15,287 nucleotides of DNA, taken from the NCBI GenBank assembly GCA_002423245.1, contig DIVD01000067.1, positions 35,184 through 50,470 on the forward strand. The letters run 5' to 3'. Positions 5,938-13,311 of the stretch are shown piece by piece; position 1 is the stretch's first letter, and every line of letters starts with the position of its first letter. Source of the DNA: Rhodobacteraceae bacterium UBA6141 (GTDB lineage: Bacteria; Pseudomonadota; Alphaproteobacteria; Rhodobacterales; Rhodobacteraceae). The notes beneath the pieces are model-generated. The model searched no databases and was not told where the DNA came from. It saw only the letters and a program-made list of their open reading frames with translations. The position numbers and the translations under genes are program-made.

Positions 5938-8301
5938 TCAGCTTCCCGAACTGGAAGGGGCCGCCTCCGCACCGCCCGGAGCCGGTGGCCCCGGTTCGGC
6001 AAGCAAGGTTGTCCAGGCATTCCTTGCGGACCGGCTCGCAGCCAGGAGTGCCCGTCCGGCAGCGAGGCTCGCCGGCTCTTCGGCCCCTGGCACCTGCGCG
6101 GCACCTGCATCCTGAGCCGGTGCGATGGCAAGAACCGCGCGCTGCGGCCCGGTTCCGCTGCTGCGCACCGCGTCCCAGTTCCCGGCGCGCCAATGTTCTG
6201 CGGCCTCGAACTCGGGCAGCCCCGCCCGGCGGTAGGCCTCGGCCGCGGCGGCATGGTCGCCCGCCAGGCGGTGCGCCTCTGCCTGCAGCCGAGCCGGCTC
6301 GGCGCCAGCCATTCCCGAGAGCAGCGCCAGAGCTGTCCCGGCATCGCCTTCCTGCAGGGCGGCACCGGCAGCGATCATGCGGCCTTCGGCGACGGACCGG
6401 CCACCGGACCCGAGCGCCTGTCTCGCCTCGGCCGCAAATCCGTTTTCCAGCAGACGCCGCGCGACGCTCAGGCGGAGGTCTACGGGGGGATCCGCGCGAT
6501 CGAACAGGTCCCGATCCGCAAGAAAGCGCGCAAGAAACTCCGCATCATCGGGCCATGCGGCGAGACTTTCGAGCAGTTCGCGCCCGACCGCCCTGCGCTC
6601 TTCGGCGCTCCAGCGTGAGCCCGCCCGCACGAGTTCCGCGCTCGCCTCGGCAAACTGGCCGACCGACGCCAGTCCCAGCAGATGCGCCCGTGACAGCGCC
6701 GCGCCCAGTTCGGCGTCTCGATGCTCGAAAGCCAGCGCACCGGCCGATTCGGTCAGCGCGGCCGGCACCGGCCTGCCGTCGCGCAAGTGATTCTCGATCA
6801 GCAGGATCAGCGCCTCCGGGCCCATCGGCCCGTCACCCTCGACAACCGCGGCAAGTTCCGCCTCCGCCGCGGCGCCGTCGCCTTGAGCAAGATCCAGTCG
6901 TGCATCGATCATCTGCAGCCCGGGCCCGTGATCGCCCGGCGCGCGCAGGATCGCGTCCCGGACTGCGCGCGCCGTATCGGGCGCACCCGCCTCGACGAAT
7001 CGGTCTACCAGCCCGGGTCCGAGCGTACGGCGCAGATGAAGCGGCAGGCCAGAGAAGGCGCGCAAGACGGCACCATGATCGACCGTGGCGCCCGGTGGAA
7101 CCCGCGCCTCTGCCAGCGTCGCCCAAAGCGCGACGGAACCGTCGCAATCCGCCATGCCGGCAAGCGCACCCGGCGCCCGCGCGTGACCGTCATCCAGGAT
7201 CTGAGCGAGCGTCATCAGCAGGTCCGAGCGTGCTGCCGGCAGGCCGAAAGCCGCCGCAGTCGCCCGAGCCTCGGCACCGAAGCCGTGGTAGAGATACAGC
7301 TTCACCAGTCGCTCTACCGCCACCGGGTCGGGCTGGTCGAATTCGCCCAGAAGGCCCGCCTGGGCATCCGAAAGCTGCTCGGAGAAGGTGCGCGCATCGC
7401 CCCAGGACGCGAGGTCGACCACCGAGTCGGGCAGGCATTCCTCTCCGTTCGAAGTCACTCCGAATAGCTCGACCTCATCCGCCAGTGCCCGGTCCATGCT
7501 TGTTTCGGCATGGATGGCGAGGTGTCCGGCCGGATTTTGCTGGCCCGTCAGGTCGGCCGGCCCGGCAAGGCCAGCGCCTGGCTCTGCTTCCGGCTCGCCA
7601 GCCGAAGCGGCAGTGCGGCCGCCCCCCCGGGATGATGCTGGTTTTGAGCTCGGCGTCACGTCGATCTCGACAAGGCCTTGTGCCGCCGCGCGGCCAAGCT
7701 GCATCATCAACTCGGCTTCGGCCTGCGCCACCCGCGGGTCTGGCAGGCTGGGGGCGAGCGGCATCTGTGCGGGCGCCGGTGGCGCAGCGTCGGGTTCAGA
7801 GTCGAGTCCGCCCTGCCAGAAGACATCCAGCCGTGGCGGCGGTGCTGGTGCCGGTCGATATACCATGGCTGGCGCCGCAGTCTGAACGGCCGGCGGCGGA
7901 TCGATCGGCAGCTCGAACCTTGAGCCCGCGGGTGGCGGCCCGCTGCGGATATCAATCACCAGGGCGCCGCTCGGCGTTTCGAAGGCTGCGGCGTGATTGC
8001 CCTCGGCAACGTTCAGGCGCAAAGATGACGGGGCGCCCGTGTCCAGCCCCTGCAGCCGGGTCCTTGGGATCAGCCGGAAGACATCGCCGATGTCGAACCC
8101 GGCGGTGTCGATCGCCAGCCGCAGCTCATAGGCCTCGTCGGCGCGGCCAAGCGTCCAGGCGGTGCCCGCTGGCAGGCCGTCCACGACAAGACGCGAAAAA
8201 TCTGTGTGCTCACCGGACCGCACGCGGAAGGTCTCTGCCAGCGCTGGCCCGGCCGCGATAGACAGCAGCAGCACCAGCAGCCGGGCGGTTCCTGCGCCCA
8301 T
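5938..8301 (-). CDS. Large secreted AMIN-like/TPR-like protein coupled to motA; possible MotC-like stator factor
   Basis: The product is 787 aa. The ATG at 8301 shares a base with the motA stop (TGATG), so it is co-translated with MotA. A clean signal peptide ends at about residue 22 (GPALA before ETFRV), so the protein is periplasmic. Residues 23-120 look like an AMIN-type beta domain: RVRSGEHTDFSRLVVDGLP, then alternating strands ending GALVIDIRSGPP. Residues 121-190 are Pro/Ala-rich, and 190-300 form a low-complexity linker with a helical patch. From about 305 to 760 the protein is a run of short amphipathic helices. The best TPR-like repeats are at 637-710 (AAGAALQEGDAGTALALL, AHRLAGDHAAAAEAYRRAG). 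I do not recognise a named family. AMIN domains bind peptidoglycan, and context suggests stator or cell-wall work. A MotC-like role is inference from position alone. Confidence 0.88.
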   Translation of the reverse strand: MGAGTARLLVLLLSIAAGPALAETFRVRSGEHTDFSRLVVDGLPAGTAWTLGRADEAYELRLAIDTAGFDIGDVFRLIPRTRLQGLDTGAPSSLRLNVAEGNHAAAFETPSGALVIDIRSGPPPAGSRFELPIDPPPAVQTAAPAMVYRPAPAPPPRLDVFWQGGLDSEPDAAPPAPAQMPLAPSLPDPRVAQAEAELMMQLGRAAAQGLVEIDVTPSSKPASSRGGGRTAASAGEPEAEPGAGLAGPADLTGQQNPAGHLAIHAETSMDRALADEVELFGVTSNGEECLPDSVVDLASWGDARTFSEQLSDAQAGLLGEFDQPDPVAVERLVKLYLYHGFGAEARATAAAFGLPAARSDLLMTLAQILDDGHARAPGALAGMADCDGSVALWATLAEARVPPGATVDHGAVLRAFSGLPLHLRRTLGPGLVDRFVEAGAPDTARAVRDAILRAPGDHGPGLQMIDARLDLAQGDGAAAEAELAAVVEGDGPMGPEALILLIENHLRDGRPVPAALTESAGALAFEHRDAELGAALSRAHLLGLASVGQFAEASAELVRAGSRWSAEERRAVGRELLESLAAWPDDAEFLARFLADRDLFDRADPPVDLRLSVARRLLENGFAAEARQALGSGGRSVAEGRMIAAGAALQEGDAGTALALLSGMAGAEPARLQAEAHRLAGDHAAAAEAYRRAGLPEFEAAEHWRAGNWDAVRSSGTGPQRAVLAIAPAQDAGAAQVPGAEEPASLAAGRALLAASRSARNAWTTLLAEPGPPAPGGAEAAPSSSGS

Positions 8302-9170
8302 CAGGCTGCCTCCTGCTTCACCGCCTTGAGAGCGTCTTCGAGTTCGGAAAAACTGGGGCGGATGTGGTGCGGCGTGTTCTGCCTGCCCACCTCGATGCAG
8401 ATGTTGGTGGCGTGCTGGTGCAGGTTTGCCACCAGAACCTCGCGGATCAGGTTGTAGAAATGCGAGTCCTCCTCGACGATCGACTTCACCTTTCCCGCGA
8501 AGGGGCCGACGAAGCCGTAAGCAAGGAACACGCCCAGAAAGGTTCCCACCAGTGCACCGCCGATCATCTTTCCAAGGACTTCCGGCGGCTGGTCGATCGA
8601 GGCCATCGTCTTGATCACGCCCAGCACGGCGGCCACGATCCCGAGCGCCGGAAGGCCGTCGGCGGCAGACTGCAGGGCATGGCTCGAATGCAGCGCGTGA
8701 TCGAGGCTGGCCTCCATCCGCTTGTCGAGAACCTCCTCCACCTGGTGCGGATCGTCGTAGTTCATCGAGGCGGATCGCAAGGTGTCGCAGATCAGGTCGA
8801 TTGCTTCGTGATCCGTGAGGATCCTCGGGTATTTCGCGAAGATCGAAGAATTGGCGGGCGCCTCGATATGTTCCTCGATTGCGACGGGATTCTGGCGGGC
8901 AAGGCGGATCAGTTCGAACAGCAGGCACAGCAAGTCGCGATAGTCTTGCGGCCTCCATTTCGGCCCCCTGAACACCTTCTTGATATCGCCGAGCGCCTGC
9001 TTGATCCCTGACATGTCGTTTGAAAGCACAAAGGCACCGATCGCTGCGCCAACGATTATCGCCATTTCATAAGGCAGCGAGTGCAGGATGATGCCCATCT
9101 TGCCACCGGCAGCGACATAGCCGCCGAAGACCATGACGAAGATGATGGCAATGCCTACGAAACCGATCAT
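8301..9170 (-). CDS. motA: Flagellar stator protein MotA
   Basis: MotA is the inner-membrane stator subunit that, with MotB, couples ion flow to torque on FliG. The product is 289 aa (E. coli 295). The start ATG has a strong AAGGAAGGA (9180-9188) at 9 nt. Four membrane segments are visible: about 1-22, 33-51, 172-190 and 203-223. Between segments 2 and 3 lies the large cytoplasmic loop. The two mechanistic prolines are present: Pro174 in GLPALGIVAAVLGVIKTM and Pro223 in YGFVGPFAGK. Arg92 and Glu100 are the likely counterparts of the FliG-contacting Arg90/Glu98, although the alignment is by eye. MotB does not follow; instead the stop overlaps the 787-aa secreted protein. The 85-bp gap upstream contains a TTAAC half-site. 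The ~290-aa form is typical of proton-driven MotA. Confidence 0.97.
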   Translation of the reverse strand: MIGFVGIAIIFVMVFGGYVAAGGKMGIILHSLPYEMAIIVGAAIGAFVLSNDMSGIKQALGDIKKVFRGPKWRPQDYRDLLCLLFELIRLARQNPVAIEEHIEAPANSSIFAKYPRILTDHEAIDLICDTLRSASMNYDDPHQVEEVLDKRMEASLDHALHSSHALQSAADGLPALGIVAAVLGVIKTMASIDQPPEVLGKMIGGALVGTFLGVFLAYGFVGPFAGKVKSIVEEDSHFYNLIREVLVANLHQHATNICIEVGRQNTPHHIRPSFSELEDALKAVKQEAA

Positions 9171-9255
9171 GGCGGCGAGTCCTTCCTTGCGGCGCGGCAG
9201 TACCAGGGTTCGGCCCGACCGTCGCAGAGACAGGTTAACGAAGCGTCACCGTCGG
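9171..9255 (-). promoter_or_regulatory. Gap upstream of motA with CtrA half-site and strong RBS
   Basis: This 85-bp spacer between the MotE-family stop and motA contains GTTAAC at 9234-9239, read on the minus strand as CGTTAACC. That matches the TTAACC half of the alphaproteobacterial CtrA motif, but the second half is degraded (GTGA at the right spacing). TTAA is very rare in this GC-rich window: by eye I found only this one and the one at 10756. A secondary promoter for motA and downstream genes is plausible, not shown. Confidence 0.3.
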
Positions 9256-9846
9256 CTATTGGTTCGGAGCCGAGGCGTTCCGCCCGGCCAGAAGCACGCT
9301 GATCGTATAGGCGGTCTTCGGCTCCAGCGCCGCCAGCAACGCGCCGGCGGCATCGGGGCGCATGCGGCCGAGGAATCCCGCTGCAAATTCCGGCGCCATT
9401 TCCTGGAACAGCGGCGCCGCGTCCTTGGGCTTCATCGCCTCGTACATCGCGGTCAGGCGCGCAACATCGTCCTCCGCGGCGGTATCTGCGAGGGTCAGCG
9501 TGGCGGAAAGCCGTTCTTCCGCGGCAACGAGATCGGCCATCTTCTGTTCGATCTGCCCGGAGGCGAGCGAGATCGCCTGCGTCCGGTCGTCAAGCTCGGC
9601 CTCGCGCGACGCAAGACGCTCCTCGCGCTCGCGCAGCGCAGCAAGCACGGCTGCGACATCGGCGGGGGCTTCGCAGGCTTCGGGTTCCCGCGCGGGTCCT
9701 GGTTCGGTGGTGGTGGCCAGCGCGAAAGCGCCTTCACCCAGACGGATCAGCCCCGACCCGGCGAAAAGCGCGACGATCACCAGAAGCGCGCCCCGGCCCT
9801 GCCGCTTTCGCGGCTTGCGCGTCCTGGCGCCTCCGAGCCGGGTCAT
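9256..9846 (-). CDS. MotE-family protein (MgtE-N-like domain, membrane-anchored)
   Basis: The product is 196 aa. The basic N-terminus (RTRKPRKRQGR) is followed by one hydrophobic segment at about 19-45 (ALLVIVALFAGSGLI), so it is probably an anchored protein facing the periplasm or carries an uncleaved signal. Residues 62-125 form a coiled coil (ALREREERLASREAELDDRT). Residues 128-190 match the MgtE intracellular-domain-like fold used to name MotE: YEAMKPKDAAPLFQEMAP, then FAAGFLGRMRPDAAGALLAAL. In Sinorhizobium MotE is the chaperone of the periplasmic stator protein MotC, so the secreted protein encoded two genes downstream is a possible client (inference). The start overlaps the upstream stop as ATGA, and motA follows after 85 bp. 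Confidence 0.87.
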   Translation of the reverse strand: MTRLGGARTRKPRKRQGRGALLVIVALFAGSGLIRLGEGAFALATTTEPGPAREPEACEAPADVAAVLAALREREERLASREAELDDRTQAISLASGQIEQKMADLVAAEERLSATLTLADTAAEDDVARLTAMYEAMKPKDAAPLFQEMAPEFAAGFLGRMRPDAAGALLAALEPKTAYTISVLLAGRNASAPNQ

Positions 9847-10208
9847 TCTGCGGCCTCGAGATTTTCATCGCGCCGCCGCCGCACGACCCGCAACCGCCTG
9901 GCATTGCGCTCTGCCACTCCCGGTTCTGGCAGGTCATGCATCGAGGCCAGCAGCAACTCCAGCCGCTCGGCGACCTGCTCGGCGCGTCTGGTCCTGCCCT
10001 CCAGCGCATCCGCCGAATCGGTCGCGGCGCCGCGTGCGCGATCCAGCGCGCGGGTCATGTCATCGACCTGCGCAGACAGCACCGCAATCGCGCCGCCCAT
10101 GCCGCTTTCCAGCCGGGTGAAGGCGGCGAGCCGCCGCGAGAGGACAAGGCAGTAGGCAGCGGCGCCCAGTGCGCCCGCGCCAAGCAGCATGTCGGCGATC
10201 ATGGCCAT
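9843..10208 (-). CDS. Small membrane-anchored coiled-coil protein of the fliL operon (DUF6468-like)
   Basis: The product is 121 aa. The ATG at 10208 has AGGAGG at 5 nt. A single membrane segment at about 3-23 (MIADMLLGAGALGAAAYCLV) is followed by a basic SRR and then a long helix at about 37-95 with coiled-coil character. The tail is Arg-rich (ERNARRLRVVRRRRDE). By the positive-inside rule the C-terminal part should be cytoplasmic. Alphaproteobacterial flagellar loci often carry an uncharacterised gene of this size and shape between fliL and the MotE-family gene; I believe it is the DUF6468 family, from memory and unverified. A FliO-like role (short, one N-terminal membrane segment, basic tail) is a weaker alternative. 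It lies 10 bp after fliL and overlaps the next gene by 4 bp. Confidence 0.82.
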   Translation of the reverse strand: MAMIADMLLGAGALGAAAYCLVLSRRLAAFTRLESGMGGAIAVLSAQVDDMTRALDRARGAATDSADALEGRTRRAEQVAERLELLLASMHDLPEPGVAERNARRLRVVRRRRDENLEAAE

Positions 10209-10218
10209 TTCCGCCTCC

Positions 10219-10698
10219 TCAGTTCAGCACGAATTCGGTCACAAGGAAGTCGCGCACGCGCCCCTCGCCCGCGACGACCTGCACCCGGCGAAGCATCTGT
10301 GCCCTGAGCCGGATCAGGGCTGCCGGATCCTCGAGGTCACGCACGTCAACCGCGCGAAGATAGCCGTTCAGCACGTCCAGAATCCTGGGCATGAGCAGGA
10401 TGACCTCCGACTCGTGCGGTTTTGCAACCTCGACCTGCGCGGTGAATCGCAGGTGCCGGGCGTTGGCGCTGGAGCCGAGCGAGATCACCATCGGCGTGAT
10501 CGGCACGAACGCGATCTCCGGCAGCGGCGCCACCGTTGCAACCTGTGGATCTTCCTTCCCATGCGTGCCGAAGAGCATGCCGGAATAGACCGCGTAGAAC
10601 CCGCCGCCCCCCAGCGCGAGGGCGAGCAAGAGCCCCAGCAGCAGCGGCAGTTTCGACCCGCGGGCGGGCGGTTTTTCTTCGGGCTGCGGCTGTGACAT
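10219..10698 (-). CDS. fliL: Flagellar basal-body-associated protein FliL
   Basis: FliL surrounds and stabilises the MotAB stator. From the ATG at 10698 (GAGGAA at 6 nt) the product is 159 aa, normal for FliL. A further in-frame start at 10737 would run into the promoter region and is rejected. A hydrophilic Pro/Glu N-terminus precedes one membrane segment at about 17-38 (LPLLLGLLLALALGGGGFYA). The periplasmic domain (about 60-159) shows the family order: FVPITPMVISLGSS, then LRFTAQVEVA, PRILDVLNGYLRAVDVRDLE, a helix rich in Arg/Leu, and the terminal VRDFLVTEFVLN, matching the conserved C-terminal 'V..VyFt.Fviq' type ending. It is the first gene of the leftward run and diverges from fliF across a CtrA-like site. 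Confidence 0.93.
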   Translation of the reverse strand: MSQPQPEEKPPARGSKLPLLLGLLLALALGGGGFYAVYSGMLFGTHGKEDPQVATVAPLPEIAFVPITPMVISLGSSANARHLRFTAQVEVAKPHESEVILLMPRILDVLNGYLRAVDVRDLEDPAALIRLRAQMLRRVQVVAGEGRVRDFLVTEFVLN

Positions 10699-10744
10699 GA
10701 GGTTCCTCGGGCCGATGCATTGGCCTGTTTTAGTCACAAGGTCA

Positions 10745-10759
10745 CTAACTCATTGTTAA
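10745..10759. promoter_or_regulatory. CtrA-like box in the fliL-fliF divergent region
   Basis: CTAA-N7-TTAA departs at one position from the alphaproteobacterial CtrA consensus TTAA-N7-TTAA. It lies 47 bp upstream of fliL and 56 bp upstream of fliF, placed to serve both directions. CtrA controls flagellar genes in Caulobacter, roseobacters and the fla2 system of Rhodobacter sphaeroides. Its occurrence exactly in the only divergent promoter region of the cluster, in a window almost lacking TTAA, supports the call. Confidence 0.6.
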
Positions 10760-10778
10760 TCCGCCTCGATGCAAGATC

Positions 10779-10801
10779 GGCCCCAGGACAGAAGTCCGGC
10801 C
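10779..10801 (+). other. Hairpin in the fliF leader
   Basis: GGCC (10779-10782) and GGAC (10786-10789) pair with GTCC (10794-10797) and GGCC (10798-10801) around an AGAA loop. This gives an 8-bp stem with a 3-nt bulge that ends immediately before the fliF Shine-Dalgarno sequence. It could set the 5' end or tune fliF translation. There is no direct evidence for a role. Confidence 0.3.
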
Positions 10802-10814
10802 AAGGAGGTGAGTC

Positions 10815-12434
10815 TTGCAGCAGCTGGTTGCCGTTTGGCAGGCGCTCGACACCCGTCGACGCATGGTGGTCGCCGGGGCGACGGCTGCGATGTTCGCGGC
10901 CGTTCTGCTGCTTTCCGGGCTGGCCGGCGGGGGCGCGTCGATGGCGCTGCTTTACGCGGGGCTTGAAGGGCGAGGGGCCGCGGAAGTGATTGCCGCGCTC
11001 GACGCGCGCGCCGTTCCCTACGAGGTGCGTGGCGACGCGATCTATGTCGAAGCGAAGGAGCGCGATTCGCTGCGTATGGCCCTGGCCGGCGAGGGGCTGC
11101 CGGCAACGGGCGGCGCAGGGTACGAACTCCTTGATTCGCTTTCAGGGTTTGGCACGACCGCGCAGATGTTCGACGCAGCCTACTGGCGCGCGAAAGAGGG
11201 GGAGCTGGCGCGCACCATCGTCGCCAGTCCGCAGATCCGCAGCGCGCGCGTGCATATCGCCGTGCCGGTCGGCCAGCCCTTCCGCGAGGACCGTCGCCCC
11301 GGCGCCTCGATCGCCGTCACCACGGCGGCGGGCATGCTGCCGCCCGCCCATGCCAAGGCGCTCAAGTTCCTCGTGGCCTCGGCGGTTGCGGGAATGACGC
11401 CCGAGGATGTCTCGGTGATCGACGCAGACAGCGGCACGGTGATCGCGGGTGATGACGGCGGCGCCGCGCAGGGCGGCGAGGACCGCGCCACCCAGATCAA
11501 GCGGAATGTCGAGAGATTGCTTGAGGCGCGGGTCGGTCACGGCCGCGCGGTGGTGGAGGTCTCGGTCGACACGGTGACCGAGCGCGAGGCGATCACCGAG
11601 CGGCGTTTCGATCCGCAGGGCCGCGTCGCGATTTCGACCGAAACCGAGGAGCGCAGCAACAGCGCCAGGGACAGCAAGGCGGGCGCGGTTACAGTCGCCT
11701 CGAACCTGCCCGAGGGCGCTGGCACCGGCGGCGGCGATTCGCAAAGCAACGAGAGCGAAACGCGCGAGCGCACGAATTACGAGGTGTCGGAAACCACGCG
11801 CGAACTGCTGCGCAGCCCGGGCGCGATCCGCCGGCTGAGCGTGGCGGTGCTGGTGGACGGGGTGCAGATCACCGATGCCGCGGGCGAGGCGAGCTGGCAA
11901 CCCCGGCCCGACGAGGAAATCGCGATGCTGCGCGAGCTTGTGGCGTCCGCCGTCGGCTTCGACGAGGCGCGCGGCGACAGCCTCACGATCCGGTCGCTGC
12001 CCTTCGAGGCGGGGGCGATGGAGGGGACTGCGGCCGGGCCGGGCCTCTTCACGATGCCGCCGCTGGACGTGATGCAGCTGGCGCAGGTCGCGGTTCTGTC
12101 GGTGGTGGCGCTGGTGCTCGGCCTGTTCGTGCTGCGCCCGATTCTGGCCGGTGCGCCCGGCCGGCAGGTGCCGGAGCTTGCGTCACCCGCCGGCCCGCCC
12201 GCCCTGACCGGAGAAATCGACGAGGGTGATTTCACACCGGGCAACATGGCGGTCGTCTCCGACTTCGGCGATGGCGGCGGCCTGCCGGCGCTTGGCACGG
12301 CCTTCGCGGTGGCGGGCGGCGGGCCGGACGAGGATCCCGTCGCCCGCCTGCGCCGCCTGATCGCCGAACGGCAGGAGGAAACCGCCGAGATCCTGCGCGG
12401 CTGGATGGAACAGGCCGACGAGGAGAAGGTCTGA
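10815..12434 (+). CDS. fliF: Flagellar MS-ring protein FliF
   Basis: FliF forms the MS ring that houses the export gate and carries FliG. The start is TTG at 10815. It is preceded by AAGGAGGTGA (10802-10811), complementary to the full 16S rRNA tail, and an in-frame stop lies just upstream, so no earlier start exists. The product is 539 aa (typical 530-570). It has membrane segments at about 17-35 and 420-441. Ring-building motifs RBM1 (about 45-110) and RBM2 (about 118-205, with YWRAKEGELARTIVASPQI and ARVHIAVP) are clear, and RBM3 runs about 225-400. A Gly/Ser/Asn-rich loop at 300-320 fits the variable beta-collar insertion. The C-terminal helix (DPVARLRRLIAERQEETAEI, WMEQADEE) is the FliG-binding tail. 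FliG itself does not follow; the stop overlaps fliH as TGATG. Confidence 0.96.
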   Translation: MQQLVAVWQALDTRRRMVVAGATAAMFAAVLLLSGLAGGGASMALLYAGLEGRGAAEVIAALDARAVPYEVRGDAIYVEAKERDSLRMALAGEGLPATGGAGYELLDSLSGFGTTAQMFDAAYWRAKEGELARTIVASPQIRSARVHIAVPVGQPFREDRRPGASIAVTTAAGMLPPAHAKALKFLVASAVAGMTPEDVSVIDADSGTVIAGDDGGAAQGGEDRATQIKRNVERLLEARVGHGRAVVEVSVDTVTEREAITERRFDPQGRVAISTETEERSNSARDSKAGAVTVASNLPEGAGTGGGDSQSNESETRERTNYEVSETTRELLRSPGAIRRLSVAVLVDGVQITDAAGEASWQPRPDEEIAMLRELVASAVGFDEARGDSLTIRSLPFEAGAMEGTAAGPGLFTMPPLDVMQLAQVAVLSVVALVLGLFVLRPILAGAPGRQVPELASPAGPPALTGEIDEGDFTPGNMAVVSDFGDGGGLPALGTAFAVAGGGPDEDPVARLRRLIAERQEETAEILRGWMEQADEEKV

Positions 12435-13039
12435 TGCCCCGGCGCGTGCAACTCGAGGAGTTCGATTTCGGCAAGCCGCATGAGCGCGAACCTGCGCCGC
12501 CGCCCGGCCTGCTCGCGGCCCACGAGGAGGCGCGCCTTGCCGGCTTTGATCAGGGTTATGCCGCTGGCTGGGACGATGCCGTCGCCGCACAGGATGCCGA
12601 GGTGGCCAGGCTGCGCGGCGATCTGGGACGCAACCTGCAGGCGCTGTCCTTCACCTATCACGAGGCGCGCGCGCATGTGCTGGGGGCCCTGCAGCCGCTT
12701 CTGGCCGACATGGTCGGCAAGGTGCTGCCGGCGGTCGCGCGCCAGTCGCTGGGTGCTGTTGTCCTCGATGCGCTGCGCCCGATGTCGGAGGAACTGGCCG
12801 GATCCCCGGTCGAGGTTGTGCTGAGCCCCGCCAGCCGCGCCACCGTCGAGGCGATGCTGACCTCCGGCGCCGCCCCGCCGTTCCGCATTACCGAGGAACC
12901 CTCGCTGGGAGAGGGGCAGGTCTACCTGCGCCTCGGCCAGACCGAGCGGCAGGTCGATCTCGACGGCGTCGTGCGCGCCATCGAAGCCGCGATCACCGCC
13001 TTCTTCCAAACCGCCGCAGAGGAGAAAGCCGATGGATGA
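12434..13039 (+). CDS. fliH: FliH-like flagellar export ATPase regulator
   Basis: FliH binds the export ATPase FliI and tethers it to FliN at the C-ring. The product is 201 aa. The N-terminal ~25 residues are charged and Pro-rich. Residues 28-75 are helical with FliH-type glycine spacing (Gly37, Gly41 and Gly45, each four apart, in GFDQGYAAGWDDAV). The C-terminal half (about 80-195) has the V-ATPase E-like FliH fold: helix with LGALQPLLADMVGKVLPAVA, then VEVVLSPASRATVEAML, then GEGQVYLRLGQTERQVDLDG. Overall similarity to enterobacterial FliH is low, so the call rests on architecture plus its place between fliF and fliN. It overlaps fliF by one base and fliN by 8 bp. fliI is not in the window. 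Confidence 0.85.
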   Translation: MPRRVQLEEFDFGKPHEREPAPPPGLLAAHEEARLAGFDQGYAAGWDDAVAAQDAEVARLRGDLGRNLQALSFTYHEARAHVLGALQPLLADMVGKVLPAVARQSLGAVVLDALRPMSEELAGSPVEVVLSPASRATVEAMLTSGAAPPFRITEEPSLGEGQVYLRLGQTERQVDLDGVVRAIEAAITAFFQTAAEEKADG

Positions 13040-13310
13040 CCCCGCCTCCGGGCCCGGTGCAAGCCCGTTTACCCGGATCCCGATCGAGATCACCATTTCT
13101 GTCGGCAAGACCCGCCCGCTGCTGCGCGATCTGCTGCGGCTGAAGCGGGATGCGGTGCTGCCGCTCGACCGGCGCGTCGATGACCCGGTGGAGCTCTATG
13201 TCGGTGACAAGCTGATCGCGCGGGGCGAGTTGACAGAGCTGGACGGCGATCAGGCGGGCCAGCTTGCCGTGCGCCTGACCGAGGTCGCCGACCTGCAGAA
13301 CGGGCTCTAG
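13032..13310 (+). CDS. fliN: Flagellar switch protein FliN
   Basis: FliN forms the base of the C-ring, binds FliH and takes part in switching. At 92 aa it is a minimal FliN: a short unstructured N-terminus (MDDPASGPGASPF) and one SpoA domain from about 16 to 85. Family features are IEITISVGKTRPLLRDLL, where the conserved 'v..v.lG.t.l...ell' begins, then LDRRVDDPVELYVGDKLIARGE, matching 'L....epvdi.vng..iA.Ge'. The final RLTEV matches the conserved 'vrIte' ending. The ATG lies inside the end of fliH (8-bp overlap) with GGAG at 7 nt. fliP begins one base after its stop. FliM is not nearby. Confidence 0.94.
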   Translation: MDDPASGPGASPFTRIPIEITISVGKTRPLLRDLLRLKRDAVLPLDRRVDDPVELYVGDKLIARGELTELDGDQAGQLAVRLTEVADLQNGL

Positions 13311-13311
13311 C

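Noticed and set aside
5595..8261. An 888-codon open frame on the plus strand opposite the 787-aa gene
   Set aside because: It is Arg/Pro/Ala-rich without domains or a ribosome site. It is the usual antisense open frame of high-GC coding DNA; the minus strand has a signal peptide, coupling to motA and protein-like composition.
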